NCBI RefSeq assembly: GCF_018129405.1
Contig: NZ_JAFCLP010000033.1
Coordinates: forward strand, 1 to 60,377
DNA: 60,377 nucleotides
From: Bradyrhizobium iriomotense
GTDB taxonomy: Bacteria; Pseudomonadota; Alphaproteobacteria; Rhizobiales; Xanthobacteraceae
Direction of reading: 5' to 3'
Under the pieces are notes generated by a model. That model had not been told where the DNA came from. It did not search any database and was given only the letters and a program-made list of their open reading frames with translations. Below are positions 34,524 to 43,609 of the stretch, piece after piece. Both the position numbers and the translations under genes were made by a program. The stretch's first letter is position 1; each line of letters begins with the position of its first letter.

Positions 34524-34946
34524 CTAATTGGTGGAGCTTGCCGGAGGCTTGTATTCCGGAAAGCGGCTCAGCATCGCCGCCTTCAGGAACTTGAAATGAG
34601 CAATCGAAGTACCGAGCTCCTTGAGCCGGCGCTGGCCGTTCAGGATTTCCTTGTCGAACAGATCCTGGTGATGGTTGTCGAGCGCCTCGCGCTCGAGATA
34701 TTCGTCGTCGCCGTTGCCGATGGTCACGGCCGCGCGCGCCAGCACGTCTTCCACCCGGCGGTTCAGGCCCGACTGCTCCCGCTCCGCCGCGTGGAGCGCA
34801 TCCTCGATCGCACTCATAATGGCTTCGATGCGCTTGCGATCGGTTTCGGCGTCCCGCTCGGGCGAGCGCGCCCGGAACGTCTGCTCTCCCCCGAAGCGAT
34901 CTTTCAGGAAGTTATGGGTGCGGGCCCGCAGGAAGAGCTGGAACAT
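34524..34946 (-). CDS. Hypothetical helical protein
   Basis: A 140-residue soluble protein, charged and helical, without a recognised family. It begins MFQLFLRARTHNFLKDRFG and contains AIEDALHAAEREQSGLNRRV, probably coiled-coil. The ATG at 34944-34946 was chosen because GGAAA lies about nine bases upstream and the open frame before it looks like non-coding extension. It is 18 bases from the end of the convergent phosphatase gene. Likely cytoplasmic; function unknown. Confidence 0.65.
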   Translation of the reverse strand: MFQLFLRARTHNFLKDRFGGEQTFRARSPERDAETDRKRIEAIMSAIEDALHAAEREQSGLNRRVEDVLARAAVTIGNGDDEYLEREALDNHHQDLFDKEILNGQRRLKELGTSIAHFKFLKAAMLSRFPEYKPPASSTN

Positions 34947-35059
34947 GCGTGCATTTCCGGTTTGAAGCGCCAAACCAGAAAATGGCTCCGGGATGGTTAA
35001 CAAACATTGAAGCCCCGGATCGTTGCGCCCCGTCGCGGGATGGCGGCGGAGAAAGGCAG

Positions 35060-35956
35060 TCACACTTTTGCCTTGAGAACGTCCAGTTCGCGATCAAGCG
35101 CCTCCTGCCAGGTCGGCATAACAATATCGAACCGTTCTCGCAGACGCGACAGGTCCAGGCGCGAATTGAACGGTCGCTTGGCCTTGACGGGAAATTCACT
35201 CGAAGCGATCGGAACGATCTGCTTCACGGCGAATGTGGCCCCGCGAGACTGCAGCCCGGAAACGATCGCGGTCGCAAAACCGTGCCAACTCGTTTCGCCG
35301 GCGCAAACCAGGTTGACGATCCCACCCCCTCTGCCGAACATTGCAGCAACATCCTCGCCCGCTGGTTGCAGCATCGCAATCATCGCGCGTGCGATCGCAC
35401 CCGCACTTGTGGGCGCACCAATCTGATCGGCGACAATCCTCAGCTGTTCCCGTTCTCCTGCCAGCCGCACGATCGTCTTGAGAAAATTCGCTCCCGTCGC
35501 GGCATAGACCCACGATGTGCGCGCGATCAGATGAGGTCCGCCCGCCTCGGCAATCGCCTGATCGCCAGCGAGCTTGCTTTCGCCATACACCGAGAGAGGA
35601 CGCGGAGAGCTGTCCTCGCGCCACGGACGATCGCCGGAGCCGTCGAAGACGTAGTCGGTCGAGAAGTGCACCAGCGGGACGCGACGGCGCGCAGCCCATT
35701 GGGCGATGACCCCAGGTGATTCAGCGTTGACCCGAAATGCCGCCTCGCGCTCGTCTTCCGCGCGATCGACCGCCGTATAAGCCGCCGGATTGATGATCAG
35801 ATCCGGCACAATCGAGTCCAGCTTTTCAGCGAGGCCCGCCGGTTGCGACAGGTCGAACGTCTCGCGCGTCGGCGCAACGACGTTCGCGCGGCCCTGGAGC
35901 AACTGGAGCAGCGCGCCCCCGACTTGTCCCGCAGCGCCGGTCAGAAGGATCTTCAT
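35060..35956 (-). CDS. rfbD: dTDP-4-dehydrorhamnose reductase
   Basis: A 298-residue SDR enzyme that performs the last step of dTDP-L-rhamnose synthesis. The cofactor motif GAAGQVG is at residues 7-13, and VHFSTDYVFDG and the catalytic YGESK (Tyr124, Lys128) follow, with INPAAYTAVDRAEDE, a typical RmlD segment. The ATG at 35954-35956 has GGGGAGG six bases upstream, which decides it over a start five codons earlier. That ribosome site overlaps the end of rfbC, whose TGA is one base away, so the two genes are coupled. Paired with divergent rfbAB, it completes the rml set. Confidence 0.96.
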   Translation of the reverse strand: MKILLTGAAGQVGGALLQLLQGRANVVAPTRETFDLSQPAGLAEKLDSIVPDLIINPAAYTAVDRAEDEREAAFRVNAESPGVIAQWAARRRVPLVHFSTDYVFDGSGDRPWREDSSPRPLSVYGESKLAGDQAIAEAGGPHLIARTSWVYAATGANFLKTIVRLAGEREQLRIVADQIGAPTSAGAIARAMIAMLQPAGEDVAAMFGRGGGIVNLVCAGETSWHGFATAIVSGLQSRGATFAVKQIVPIASSEFPVKAKRPFNSRLDLSRLRERFDIVMPTWQEALDRELDVLKAKV

Positions 35957-35957
35957 G

Positions 35958-36512
35958 TCAGACCTCCCCATAACGGGGGAGACCCTTCACGTCCGCCAAC
36001 AGCGGCGCCTCGGCATCCTTGGGCGAAAGTGACGGATCTGCGACACCCCAGTCGATGCCGATGGCCGGATCGTTCCAGCGCACGGAGATTTCATCCTTCG
36101 GACTGTAGTACTCGTCGCATTTGTAGAAGAAATCGGCCGTCTCGGAGAGAACGGCAAAACCGTGGGCGAAGCCACGAGGAACCCACAATTGCCTGCGATT
36201 GTCTTCGCTCAGTTCAACAGCAACATGCCGCCCAAAGTTTGGGCTACCCACTCGGACATCGACTGCAACATCCAGAACACGACCTCGAAGCACAGTGACA
36301 AGCTTGCCCTGCGTCACGGGATTTTGCAGATGCAAGCCACGCAGCACCCCGAAACGCGAGCGCGAAAGATTGTCCTGGACGAACGGCCGCGTAATGCCGT
36401 TCTGCACGTATCGCTCGAATTGATAGGACTCCAGGAAGAAGCCACGTTGATCACCGAACAGCTTCGGTTCGACGATCAGAACTTCGGGTAGATGTGTCGT
36501 GAGAACGTTCAT
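35958..36512 (-). CDS. rfbC: dTDP-4-dehydrorhamnose 3,5-epimerase
   Basis: A 184-residue cupin-fold epimerase that converts dTDP-4-keto-6-deoxyglucose to the L-lyxo form. Characteristic segments are [34 protein letters not shown] with catalytic His61, [16 protein letters not shown] and [11 protein letters not shown] with the active-site Tyr. The length is normal for RmlC. The gene precedes rfbD on the minus strand and is divergent to rfbA, with an 87-base gap that must hold both promoters. Confidence 0.96.
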   Translation of the reverse strand: MNVLTTHLPEVLIVEPKLFGDQRGFFLESYQFERYVQNGITRPFVQDNLSRSRFGVLRGLHLQNPVTQGKLVTVLRGRVLDVAVDVRVGSPNFGRHVAVELSEDNRRQLWVPRGFAHGFAVLSETADFFYKCDEYYSPKDEISVRWNDPAIGIDWGVADPSLSPKDAEAPLLADVKGLPRYGEV

Positions 36513-36599
36513 TCGCAGGACTTCAGCTTTCGCACTGACAATAATCTTGTGCAGCGCACTCTATCTGATATTTTCTCGCTAGCAAACCAGAGAGGTCCG
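36513..36599. promoter_or_regulatory. Divergent promoter region between rfbC and rfbA
   Basis: Only 87 bases separate the two divergent starts, and the stretch is AT-richer than the genes. It must hold the promoters of both rml pairs, allowing joint control. An AGAGGTCC ribosome site precedes rfbA. No clear operator was seen. Confidence 0.6.
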
Positions 36600-37487
36600 A
36601 TGAAGGGAATAATACTCGCTGGCGGAACAGGTTCGCGCCTTTATCCCGTCACGACCGTGGTGTCGAAACAACTGCTTCCGGTTTTTGACAAACCGATGAT
36701 CTATTATCCGCTATCGGCCCTGATGCTCGCTGGAATCCGCGACATTCTCATCATCTCTACGCCGCAGGACAAGCCGCTGTTTCAGCGGTTGCTTGGCGAC
36801 GGAACAGAAATCGGCGTCAAGTTTTCCTATGCTTCGCAGGAAACTCCGCGCGGGCTCGCCGACGCTTTCATCGTGGGCCGCGAGTTTGTAGGAGAGGATT
36901 CGGTCGCGCTCGTTCTGGGAGACAATATCTTCTACGGACACGGACTTCCCGAGATGCTCGCCAAGGCCGCGGCACGCAAGAGCGGCGCCACGATCTTCGG
37001 ATACGTGGTCAACACGCCCGAACAATATGGCGTGGTCGAGCTCGGCGCCGACGGGCGCGCTCGATCGATCGAAGAGAAGCCCGCGCACCCGAAGTCGAAT
37101 GTGGCCGTGACCGGTCTCTATTTCTACGACAATCGCGTGCTCGACATCGCCGCGAAGATCAAGCCTTCCGCGCGCGGAGAGATCGAGATCACCGACGTGA
37201 ACAACGCATATCTCGACAGCGGCGACCTGTTCGTCGAGGTGCTTGGGCGCGGATTTGCCTGGCTCGACACTGGAACGCACGCCTCCCTGGTCGAAGCCAG
37301 CCACTTCGTTCAGATCCTGGAACAGCGACAGGGGCTGCGCATTGCGTGCCCCGAAGAAATCGCGTTGCGGCGCGGCTACATTTCCCTGGAATCCTTCACG
37401 AAGGTTGCCGAGAAGACCGCCAAGAGCAGCTACGGCCAGTATCTGCAATCGGTGGCTCGCTCCTTCGCCGCTCACGGTCTGAATTGA
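36600..37487 (+). CDS. rfbA: Glucose-1-phosphate thymidylyltransferase
   Basis: A 295-residue nucleotidyltransferase that makes dTDP-glucose, the entry step of dTDP-L-rhamnose synthesis. The dNTP-binding motif is [18 protein letters not shown], followed by [29 protein letters not shown] with a metal-binding Asp, and VTGLYFYDN and [12 protein letters not shown] of the sugar-binding region. The ATG at 36600 is preceded by AGAGGT; the frame upstream of it is not conserved. Followed by rfbB after 13 bases on the same strand. Confidence 0.96.
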   Translation: MKGIILAGGTGSRLYPVTTVVSKQLLPVFDKPMIYYPLSALMLAGIRDILIISTPQDKPLFQRLLGDGTEIGVKFSYASQETPRGLADAFIVGREFVGEDSVALVLGDNIFYGHGLPEMLAKAAARKSGATIFGYVVNTPEQYGVVELGADGRARSIEEKPAHPKSNVAVTGLYFYDNRVLDIAAKIKPSARGEIEITDVNNAYLDSGDLFVEVLGRGFAWLDTGTHASLVEASHFVQILEQRQGLRIACPEEIALRRGYISLESFTKVAEKTAKSSYGQYLQSVARSFAAHGLN

Positions 37488-37500
37488 GATAGGACGACTC

Positions 37501-38565
37501 ATGCGTTTTGAAGGCTCCACGATCTTCGTCACGGGCGGCGCCGGTTTCATCGGCTCGGCAGTCGTCCGTCATCTTCTTCGGGATACGCACGCGCGCGTCG
37601 TCAACATCGACAAGCTCACTTACGCGGCAAATCTCGAGTCGCTCCCCAACGCCGCCGGAAATCCGCGCTATGCGTTCGAGAAGCAGTGCATTTGCGAAGC
37701 GCCATCGCTGAGGAAGCTGTTCGAACGGTACCAACCCGTCGCGGTCATGAATTTGGCAGCCGAAAGCCACGTCGATCGCTCGATCGACGGGCCCGGAGAA
37801 TTCATTCAGACCAACATCGTGGGCACGTTCACGCTGCTGCAGGAAGCCTTGCGGTATTGGAAAGGCCTGTCACCGGATCGCCGTTCGCGGTTCCGCTTTC
37901 TTCACATATCGACCGACGAGGTGTTCGGTTCGCTCGGCAAGGACGGTTACTTCACGGAGACGACCGCCTACGCACCCAACTCGCCCTACTCGGCGAGCAA
38001 AGCCTCGTCCGACCATCTGGTCCGCGCCTGGCGCGAGACCTACGAACTGCCGACGATGATAACGAACTGCTCGAATAATTACGGGCCGTATCACTTCCCC
38101 GAAAAGCTCATTCCCCACATGATCATCAAGGGGCTCGCCGAAGAGGCGTTGCCGGTTTATGGCGACGGGCAGAATATTCGGGACTGGCTCTATGTAGAGG
38201 ATCATGCCAAGGCGCTGGCACTCGTGCTCGAGCGAGGCGTGGTCGGCGAAACATACAATGTCGGTGGACGAAACGAACGCAGCAACCTGCATGTCGTGGA
38301 AGGCATCTGCGATCTGCTGGATGAAATTACGCCGTCCGGCGCAGGTTCTCGGCGGGATCTGATTGCGTTCGTCCCTGACCGCCCAGGGCACGATCGTCGC
38401 TATGCGATCGACGCCTCGAAGCTCGAGAATCAGCTTGGTTGGCGCGCGGACGAGAATTTCGAGAGTGGGCTGGCCAAGACCGTCCAGTGGTTCGTCGACA
38501 ATCGGATGTGGTGGGAGAACATTCTCGGTCGCGGCTATCAGCAAAAGCGCATCGGTCTGGGCTAA
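37501..38565 (+). CDS. rfbB: dTDP-glucose 4,6-dehydratase
   Basis: A 354-residue SDR enzyme. The NAD motif [12 protein letters not shown] is at residues 11-22, followed by [29 protein letters not shown] with the Thr138-Asp139-Glu140 catalytic set, and YSASK with Tyr163 and Lys167. These are diagnostic for RmlB. It converts dTDP-glucose to the 4-keto-6-deoxy sugar. Thirteen bases separate it from rfbA, so the two form an operon, divergent to rfbCD. Confidence 0.96.
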   Translation: MRFEGSTIFVTGGAGFIGSAVVRHLLRDTHARVVNIDKLTYAANLESLPNAAGNPRYAFEKQCICEAPSLRKLFERYQPVAVMNLAAESHVDRSIDGPGEFIQTNIVGTFTLLQEALRYWKGLSPDRRSRFRFLHISTDEVFGSLGKDGYFTETTAYAPNSPYSASKASSDHLVRAWRETYELPTMITNCSNNYGPYHFPEKLIPHMIIKGLAEEALPVYGDGQNIRDWLYVEDHAKALALVLERGVVGETYNVGGRNERSNLHVVEGICDLLDEITPSGAGSRRDLIAFVPDRPGHDRRYAIDASKLENQLGWRADENFESGLAKTVQWFVDNRMWWENILGRGYQQKRIGLG

Positions 38566-38653
38566 TCGCATTGATGTCCTGTTGCGAAGGGTCATGCCGA
38601 CGTGCAGGACATCGGCGGATCATCCGCCTTTGACGCGAAAGCTGCACGAGAAA

Positions 38654-38851
38654 ATGGACCAGTACTACTTCGTGTGGATCCGCGGCCTCGACGGGCGCCC
38701 GAAGCCCCAGATTTGGGCAGCGGATCAATTCGAAGGACCTGGATGGAAATTTCGGCACGTCATCGCCCGGCGCGTTCTCGATGCGGGGGAACGCGGAATG
38801 GGTGTAGATCGCCTTGCAAAGCTATTCCCAGCGCCACCTGGTCAGGATTGA
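38654..38851 (+). CDS. Small hypothetical protein
   Basis: A 65-residue protein with aromatic and charged residues in a compact pattern (MDQYYFVWIRGLDGRPKPQI, then WAADQFEGPGWKFRHVIARR). The composition and regular codon use look coding, while its ribosome site (GAGAAA) is weak. It ends seven bases before repeat copy 2. No family recognised. Confidence 0.5.
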   Translation: MDQYYFVWIRGLDGRPKPQIWAADQFEGPGWKFRHVIARRVLDAGERGMGVDRLAKLFPAPPGQD

Positions 38852-38857
38852 CTGCGC

Positions 38858-38963
38858 CTAAAGCGCGATGAGATTTGGATGAATCGTCATCGCGCTTTAG
38901 GTTGTTGTTTACGCATGATCTTTCCGGAAAACCGCTTCGCACTTTTCCGGATCATGCTCTAGG
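38858..38963 (-). repeat. RIME-like two-hairpin repeat, copy 2 (inverted)
   Basis: The reverse complement of repeat copy 1 at 13151-13256, with one mismatch in 106 bases. It keeps both palindromes. It lies just after the small hypothetical gene at 38654-38851 and can serve as its terminator. The two inverted copies bracket 25.6 kb that includes most glycosyltransferase, glycosidase and rml genes. Confidence 0.9.
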
Positions 38964-39052
38964 CTCTCGGCTCGATAGGACTGCCGGCCACCAATATCGA
39001 CTTGCGCGGGCGCCCAATGATCAAGCGCCGCGCGACTTCGCGTGCGATCGGA

Positions 39053-39319
39053 TCATGGATTGGTCGGTGCGTGTTGCACTTTCCAAGTCTTCCAGGCGCC
39101 CTCGTGCTTCTCGTAGAGCTCCAGCCAGCGCCGCTCGCCGGCGGCGGACCAGATTTCGCGGCCGTCGGGCGCGGCCTGGCCATCCGCCGGATCCAGCACC
39201 AGCTTGCTGTCGAGCCGCTCGAATTCGAATGTTTCCTCGCACGTCAGGCCGATCAGAACACGCCGGCCTGCCGCATCGACAAAATATCGCCGGTGAGCGT
39301 TGTTCGTCGGCCTAGTCAT
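39053..39319 (-). CDS. Small hypothetical protein
   Basis: An 88-residue protein with a Trp-rich, charged C-terminal half (SAAGERRWLELYEKHEGAWK) and a stretch LIGLTCEETFEFERLDS. The ATG at 39317-39319 has GGGGG upstream at usual spacing. Likely cytoplasmic; function unknown. Confidence 0.5.
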   Translation of the reverse strand: MTRPTNNAHRRYFVDAAGRRVLIGLTCEETFEFERLDSKLVLDPADGQAAPDGREIWSAAGERRWLELYEKHEGAWKTWKVQHAPTNP

Positions 39320-39433
39320 GGCAGCCCCCAATCATGCCGAGACGGCGGTGGCGAAGCTGCCACAGTCCCGCGCTTTCGCCAGCGGAATGACAAGGGACCA
39401 GCCACACCATCGATCGTTCAAGGTTGCATTTCC

Positions 39434-39679
39434 TCAGAATGCACGCCATCCTCTCGCCGGAGATGCACTCTGTGGCGACAGCGCCGGATCGTAAGGCTGG
39501 TAGAGCGGATGACGCACCCTGCGCCTGCGCGATCGCCACGCGCGCGTCGCATAGCCTCCAGCAAAGCCCGCGAGAATCGAGAGCAGGATCGCAGCCACCA
39601 TCATTCTGATTTCTTTCAGTTGCCGAGCGTGTTGTCTTCGCGACGCAGCATTCTCAGCTTCGAGTTGTGTCGACATCAT
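39434..39679 (-). CDS. Small single-pass membrane protein
   Basis: An 81-residue protein with a charged N-terminal helix (STQLEAENAASRRQHARQLK), one membrane helix (MMVAAILLSILAGFAGGYAT) and an Arg-rich tail. Two adjacent ATGs open it (39674-39679). Ribosome site weak, function unknown, and gene status uncertain. Confidence 0.4.
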   Translation of the reverse strand: MMSTQLEAENAASRRQHARQLKEIRMMVAAILLSILAGFAGGYATRAWRSRRRRVRHPLYQPYDPALSPQSASPARGWRAF

Positions 39680-39760
39680 GATGGGCGTCGCTGATTTTGT
39701 CGTCAGAGCGGGGTGTTTTTTTGGCAGCACGATGCACGCGAACTAATCGTTTCGCCTGCA

Positions 39761-39916
39761 TCAGCCGAAGAACCAGAGAAACAGTCTCACCAGCAACAGC
39801 GTGATGAAATAGACCCAGCCTGCCATCGCGATCAGCGCGACGCTGAAAAACGCACCTTCGAATACTCGTTCTCTCAGCTTGGTGAGAGGGAACGCCGCGC
39901 GCGCTTTCTGAAGCAT
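39761..39916 (-). CDS. Small single-pass membrane protein
   Basis: A 51-residue protein: a basic N-terminus (MLQKARAAFPLTKLRERVFE) followed by a long hydrophobic helix (SVALIAMAGWVYFITLLLVR) and an aromatic end. The ATG at 39914-39916 is preferred to one twelve codons upstream. It follows the same strand as the other small proteins here. Function unknown. Confidence 0.45.
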   Translation of the reverse strand: MLQKARAAFPLTKLRERVFEGAFFSVALIAMAGWVYFITLLLVRLFLWFFG

Positions 39917-40626
39917 CTCGGTCTTCTGAACGGTCCGTTGTTGGTGGCGCAATCATAGCCGGGCGAATTGGACGATCTCGTGACGATTCACCTGAGGGTA
40001 GCGCAATGCTGCTCGTCGCAATCGGCGCCGTGTGCCCGCGCCGCAACTGCCCGATCCCAAATCGTGTTGTGACGATTACATTGGTTGTGGGATCGATCGT
40101 GATTCGCTCGTGTTGATGGTCACGGGTTTGACGCGCGGCGTGCGCAGAACGATTCCAAATTTTGCGCGGCGCCGACCGCCACGGTGCCGAGACCGCCGTC
40201 CATCCTTGCCGCCATCGCTGCCAGTCGCGTTGTGCACCGAAGCGATCTCTGCGGACCCCGAGTGGATCTGGTCTGGACAATGACACATGGCCTGCACGGC
40301 GCATCCGTCATCCAATGAACGTTCGGGCCGGACGTCGAGGCAGCACTTGGTGGCAGAACATCCTCGACCAACATCGGAGATGCGCGCGGATCGATCTCGG
40401 CTGATGAAAAATGCCCGTGGTTATACGGAGCGGACGCGCATCGATTCATGCCGGTAAGGTTGAGCGGTTAGCTTAATTCGCGTTGTTTGTTGCGAAGTCC
40501 CTCCCATCGCTTATCCATCTACGCACCGGGCTCCCCCAAGGCCCGGCCCACCCAAGCAAGGCCGTCGAGCGAACATGGTCCGCTTGGCGGCTTTGTCGTT
40601 ATTTCAACGAGAGGATCATTTCGGTT
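39917..40626. other. Long stretch without a convincing gene
   Basis: About 700 bases. Several overlapping open frames of 75-110 codons exist on both strands, but none has a ribosome site, domain motif or consistent coding pattern, and they contain biased Arg/Ser-rich shadow sequence. It may be decayed coding sequence or regulatory DNA. No RNA gene, repeat or terminator was recognised. Confidence 0.4.
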
Positions 40627-40800
40627 ATGGCGCGCAAGCCCTGGTCGTTCAAGGAGGACCGCCGGCTCATGGAGTTGGCGAAGTCTTCGACTTCGCTGGA
40701 AGAGGCGGCGAGAGTGCTAGGGCGTTCGCCCGACGCTATCAAACGCATGGCCCTGAGGCTCGGCCTGTCATTGAAATCGAAGGGTACGAAGAAGGGTTGA
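40627..40800 (+). CDS. Small Myb/SANT-like helix-turn-helix protein
   Basis: A 57-residue basic protein, MARKPWSFKEDRRLMELAKS, then SLEEAARVLGRSPDAIKRMA and a Lys/Arg-rich tail. The pattern of a Trp-containing first helix, an acidic turn and a recognition helix (SPDAIKRMALRLGL) fits SANT/Myb-like or GcrA-like DNA-binding folds, which occur as stand-alone small proteins in Bradyrhizobium. The ATG at 40627 was chosen for the start of the fold; a longer frame upstream looks non-coding. AGAGGA lies about twelve bases upstream. Target genes unknown. Confidence 0.65.
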   Translation: MARKPWSFKEDRRLMELAKSSTSLEEAARVLGRSPDAIKRMALRLGLSLKSKGTKKG

Positions 40801-40920
40801 GGGCACCGGGCCTGATCTTGCCCAGGCCGGAGCGGCGGCGCGATTGCGTCGACGCAGGTTTCGGGCATACGAGCACTATCGATGCGGCGCCTTCGGCAAA
40901 ACCAAGAGCCACGCACGCCG

Positions 40921-40938
40921 TTTGAACGGCGGTTCAAA
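40921..40938. promoter_or_regulatory. Dyad upstream of the first VanZ-like gene
   Basis: TTTGAAC-GGCG-GTTCAAA, a perfect dyad with a four-base spacer, 113 bases before the VanZ-like start. It matches the TTGAAC-N4-GTTCAA dyad at 33241-33256 and may be the site of a shared regulator. Confidence 0.45.
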
Positions 40939-41050
40939 CACGCGGCACCGTTGGAATATATCTACGGGTGGCCCAACCTCCGTTCGGAACCTTAACGATA
41001 TTCCCGGCTTTCGGAAGCGTTGCTCCGATCGAATGACTATGATGCTGCCA

Positions 41051-41416
41051 ATGCGTCAAAACCATCTCATTGCAGTTGCTGCCATCTGCCTTGCACTCAT
41101 CGTCTACGCCACGCTCGTCAAGCTTGCCGGCAGGCCGGCGCTCGTCGGACACGCTCAAGCCTATTGGGTGGTGGTCATCGAGCGATTCAGCGCCTACGGC
41201 CTGCTGGGCTTTCTTCTCTCTTTCCTGCTGCCGGGCCGCATCAGGCTGGCCTGCGCTTTCGTGATTGCCGTCGCCGTCGCGCTCGAGGTTTTCCAGGCGA
41301 TGACGCCCGACCGTGATCCCCGTCTTATCGATGTGCTGCAAAAAGCCGCCGGCGGCGCCTTCGGCGTCATTCTCGCCCAGACGATTCTGGCTTTCCTGCC
41401 GAGGCCGCCGTCCTAG
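41051..41416 (+). CDS. VanZ-like small membrane protein (1)
   Basis: A 121-residue protein with about four hydrophobic helices and the VanZ-family features EVFQAMTPDRDPRLIDVLQK, where EVxQ and the R-D-P-x-x-x-D motif stand before the last helix. Its start was set by alignment with the second copy at 43228: both begin MRxNHLI and both are 121 residues. VanZ-type proteins occur near cell-envelope genes; their biochemical role is mostly unknown. The copies differ at few positions and flank an acyltransferase gene. The weak ribosome site leaves earlier in-frame ATGs (41033, 41039) possible. Confidence 0.8.
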   Translation: MRQNHLIAVAAICLALIVYATLVKLAGRPALVGHAQAYWVVVIERFSAYGLLGFLLSFLLPGRIRLACAFVIAVAVALEVFQAMTPDRDPRLIDVLQKAAGGAFGVILAQTILAFLPRPPS

Positions 41417-41428
41417 TGCCTGCGCGGG

Positions 41429-42511
41429 CTAGGTCCTGCCGGTCAGCGGAGCCACGCGAGGCGAACGCATGCGCTCGACCCATGAGCCGAGCCGATCACG
41501 CACGGGCTGATCGACAAATTTCGTCGCAACATACGCAGCGCCGAGGCAGGTGATCACCTCCAGAACGATCGAAAAGGCGAGTGCCGTTCTGCCAAGGGCG
41601 AGAGTGTCCTGAAAATAGAAGAAGACGCGCGTGATCGGGTAGTGCACCGCGTACAGCGGATAGGAAAGCTCGCCAACGAAACTGCAGGCCCGCCTCCAGC
41701 CCGGCGGCACGGCTGTCCCGGCGCTCCCCCATATCAAGAGCGGGAATATGACAAGAATACATGCAACATCATAGACCGGATGCTGGGGAAGAGGTGCGAA
41801 CAGCACACCAATCAAGACCGCGACGGAGGTGATGGCCGTCGTACCGCTGACGGTTGACGCCGTTCCGATCCTCGACATGAAGACACCGGCGAAAAATGAA
41901 AAGCCGACACGGAGAAAACCTGCGGCGATTTCTCCGGTTCTTGCACCCAATTCGAGATCGCCCTGTTCGAGCGAAACCACGACCAGACCGACCGCGAAGA
42001 GAACCACAAGGATCGAAAGCACCGGTATGCGCAGCCACCGAAACGCGAAACAGTATGCGGCATTTGCCACCACTTCATAGAAGAGAGACCAAAGCGGCCC
42101 ATCGAACGGAAAGATGGATGCGGTCAGGGGCATTCGACCAAAGGGCAAAAGGAGCAAACCGAACGCCAGCACCACGGCCATCTGGCTCAGGTCCAGCGCA
42201 TGCCCCCTCAGGAGGCTGCCAGTCGAAACAACTGCGCCGACAAAGGTGCCCAGAACGATCATCGGCCAAAGGCGGACGAAACGCAGCAGCAGAAATTCCA
42301 GCTTGAACGACGGATCTTCCAAGCGCGCGCCGTATGCACGATCGATGACAAAGCCGCTCAGCAGGAAGAAAAAGTCAACGGCAACATACGCGTGACTTGC
42401 CATGCCCGCGATCTGAAGGGATCCGGCAATATGATAAAGCAGCACGGCAAAGGATGCGATAGCGCGATAAGCATCAAGAATCGGATAGTGCCGGGTTCCC
42501 CGAGGTATCAT
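41429..42511 (-). CDS. Acyltransferase 3 family (3)
   Basis: A 360-residue membrane acyltransferase. It has YPILDAYRAIASFAVLLYHI with the catalytic His, HAYVAVDFFFLLSGFVIDRA, LLRFVRLWPMIVLG and FDGPLWSLFYEVVANAAY, with about ten helices. It ends only 12 bases from the end of the first VanZ-like gene, in convergent orientation. Being apart from the main polysaccharide cluster, it may modify a different envelope polymer. The ATG at 42509-42511 opens right at the domain start. Confidence 0.9.
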   Translation of the reverse strand: MIPRGTRHYPILDAYRAIASFAVLLYHIAGSLQIAGMASHAYVAVDFFFLLSGFVIDRAYGARLEDPSFKLEFLLLRFVRLWPMIVLGTFVGAVVSTGSLLRGHALDLSQMAVVLAFGLLLLPFGRMPLTASIFPFDGPLWSLFYEVVANAAYCFAFRWLRIPVLSILVVLFAVGLVVVSLEQGDLELGARTGEIAAGFLRVGFSFFAGVFMSRIGTASTVSGTTAITSVAVLIGVLFAPLPQHPVYDVACILVIFPLLIWGSAGTAVPPGWRRACSFVGELSYPLYAVHYPITRVFFYFQDTLALGRTALAFSIVLEVITCLGAAYVATKFVDQPVRDRLGSWVERMRSPRVAPLTGRT

Positions 42512-42862
42512 TGCTCACACGCTATTCGGAAACACGTAAATAACATTCGCAATATATTGGAAATTGAGAATCAGCCAAGAGTAAACCTTGGCCACGGTGT
42601 CCCGCGCAGTGGACAGCAAAGCGGCAGATCGGAGAAAGGCCGAGCCGGGACGAGCTTTTCGACGGACCGCTGATCAATGCGCTCGCTCTTCGCCCAACGG
42701 CGCCGCGCTGTTGTCCGCGCCATTCACGCCGGGATGGCGGCCACGGTGCGTTTCGTTCGATGACCAGAATATGGGCAGGGGCGATCAGCTCGCCACCCGC
42801 AAATGGCGGAACCCTCACCCGCGCCCTGCATTGTTTCCGAAAGGAATGCAGGAAGCGGAGTC
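42512..42862. other. Intergenic stretch without a gene
   Basis: About 350 bases upstream of the third acyltransferase. The first 60 bases are AT-rich and probably hold its promoter. The remaining open frames look like shadows. No repeat or RNA gene was recognised. Confidence 0.4.
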
Positions 42863-43027
42863 ATGACAAACTCTTTCCTGATCTCGATATCGATGTTCGG
42901 CATCAACATCCTGTTCGTGGTCGCGAGGCTGTGGGTCACGAGATCCGAGGGCTGGCGGCCACGTGATGCCGGCGCGTGCCGGCTCGGCGCCATTCGCGTG
43001 ATATCCCGATTGCATCGCCACGTTTGA
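42863..43027 (+). CDS. Possible small membrane protein
   Basis: A 54-codon frame with one hydrophobic helix (FLISISMFGINILFVVARLW) and an Arg-rich tail. GGAG lies just upstream of the ATG. No homology known to me; it could be chance. Confidence 0.33.
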   Translation: MTNSFLISISMFGINILFVVARLWVTRSEGWRPRDAGACRLGAIRVISRLHRHV

Positions 43028-43227
43028 GGTCATGCCGAAGAGCAACGACACCGTTCTGGTGGCCTGACCGCATCGCTGGCCTGAATTCGGACAGGCTGCC
43101 GAATGTGTCGCCCGAACATGTCCCAACGCGAACCGCGAGGATGAAATCCCTCGCCGGAACGCCGTCGCCTTAACGATGTTCATTGCTTTCGAAGGCGGCC
43201 GGCTGGCGGCCAGGCTATGCTGGCATC

Positions 43228-43593
43228 ATGCGCCGCAACCATCTCATTGCAGCCGCGGGCATCTGCCTCGCGTTCATCGTCTATGCCACGCTGGCAAAGC
43301 TCGCGGGCAGGCCGGCGCTCGTGGGCCACGCGGAGGCCTACTGGGTCGTCGTCATCGAGCGCTTCAGCGCCTACGGGCTGCTGGGCTTCCTGCTGTCTTT
43401 CCTGCTGCCGGGGCGCGTCAAGCTGGCCTGTGCCTTCGTAATCGCGGTGGCGGCCGGGCTCGAAGTGCTGCAGGCCGTGACGCCGGATCGCGATCCCGGG
43501 TTCCTCGACGTGCTGCAAAAGGCCGCCGGCGGCACCGTCGGCGTCCTTTTGGCCCAGACCATCCTGGCTTTCCTGCCGCGGTCGCCGTCCTAG
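43228..43593 (+). CDS. VanZ-like small membrane protein (2)
   Basis: A 121-residue near-copy of the protein at 41051-41416. It starts MRRNHLIAAAGICLAFIVYA and shares VIERFSAYGLLGFLLSFLLP with it exactly. The VanZ features EVLQAVTPDRDPGFLDVLQK are intact. The DNA upstream also resembles that of copy 1 (CTTAACGAT and CTTTCG segments), so the duplication included the leader. The copies differ mainly by conservative changes. Function unknown; membrane location is certain from composition. Confidence 0.82.
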   Translation: MRRNHLIAAAGICLAFIVYATLAKLAGRPALVGHAEAYWVVVIERFSAYGLLGFLLSFLLPGRVKLACAFVIAVAAGLEVLQAVTPDRDPGFLDVLQKAAGGTVGVLLAQTILAFLPRSPS

Positions 43594-43609
43594 AGGTGGC
43601 GCGGCGGAC

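Noticed and set aside
40120-40449. 109-codon minus-strand frame in the long gap
   Set aside because: Low-complexity Arg/Ser/Ala composition typical of shadow frames, no ribosome site and no family match.
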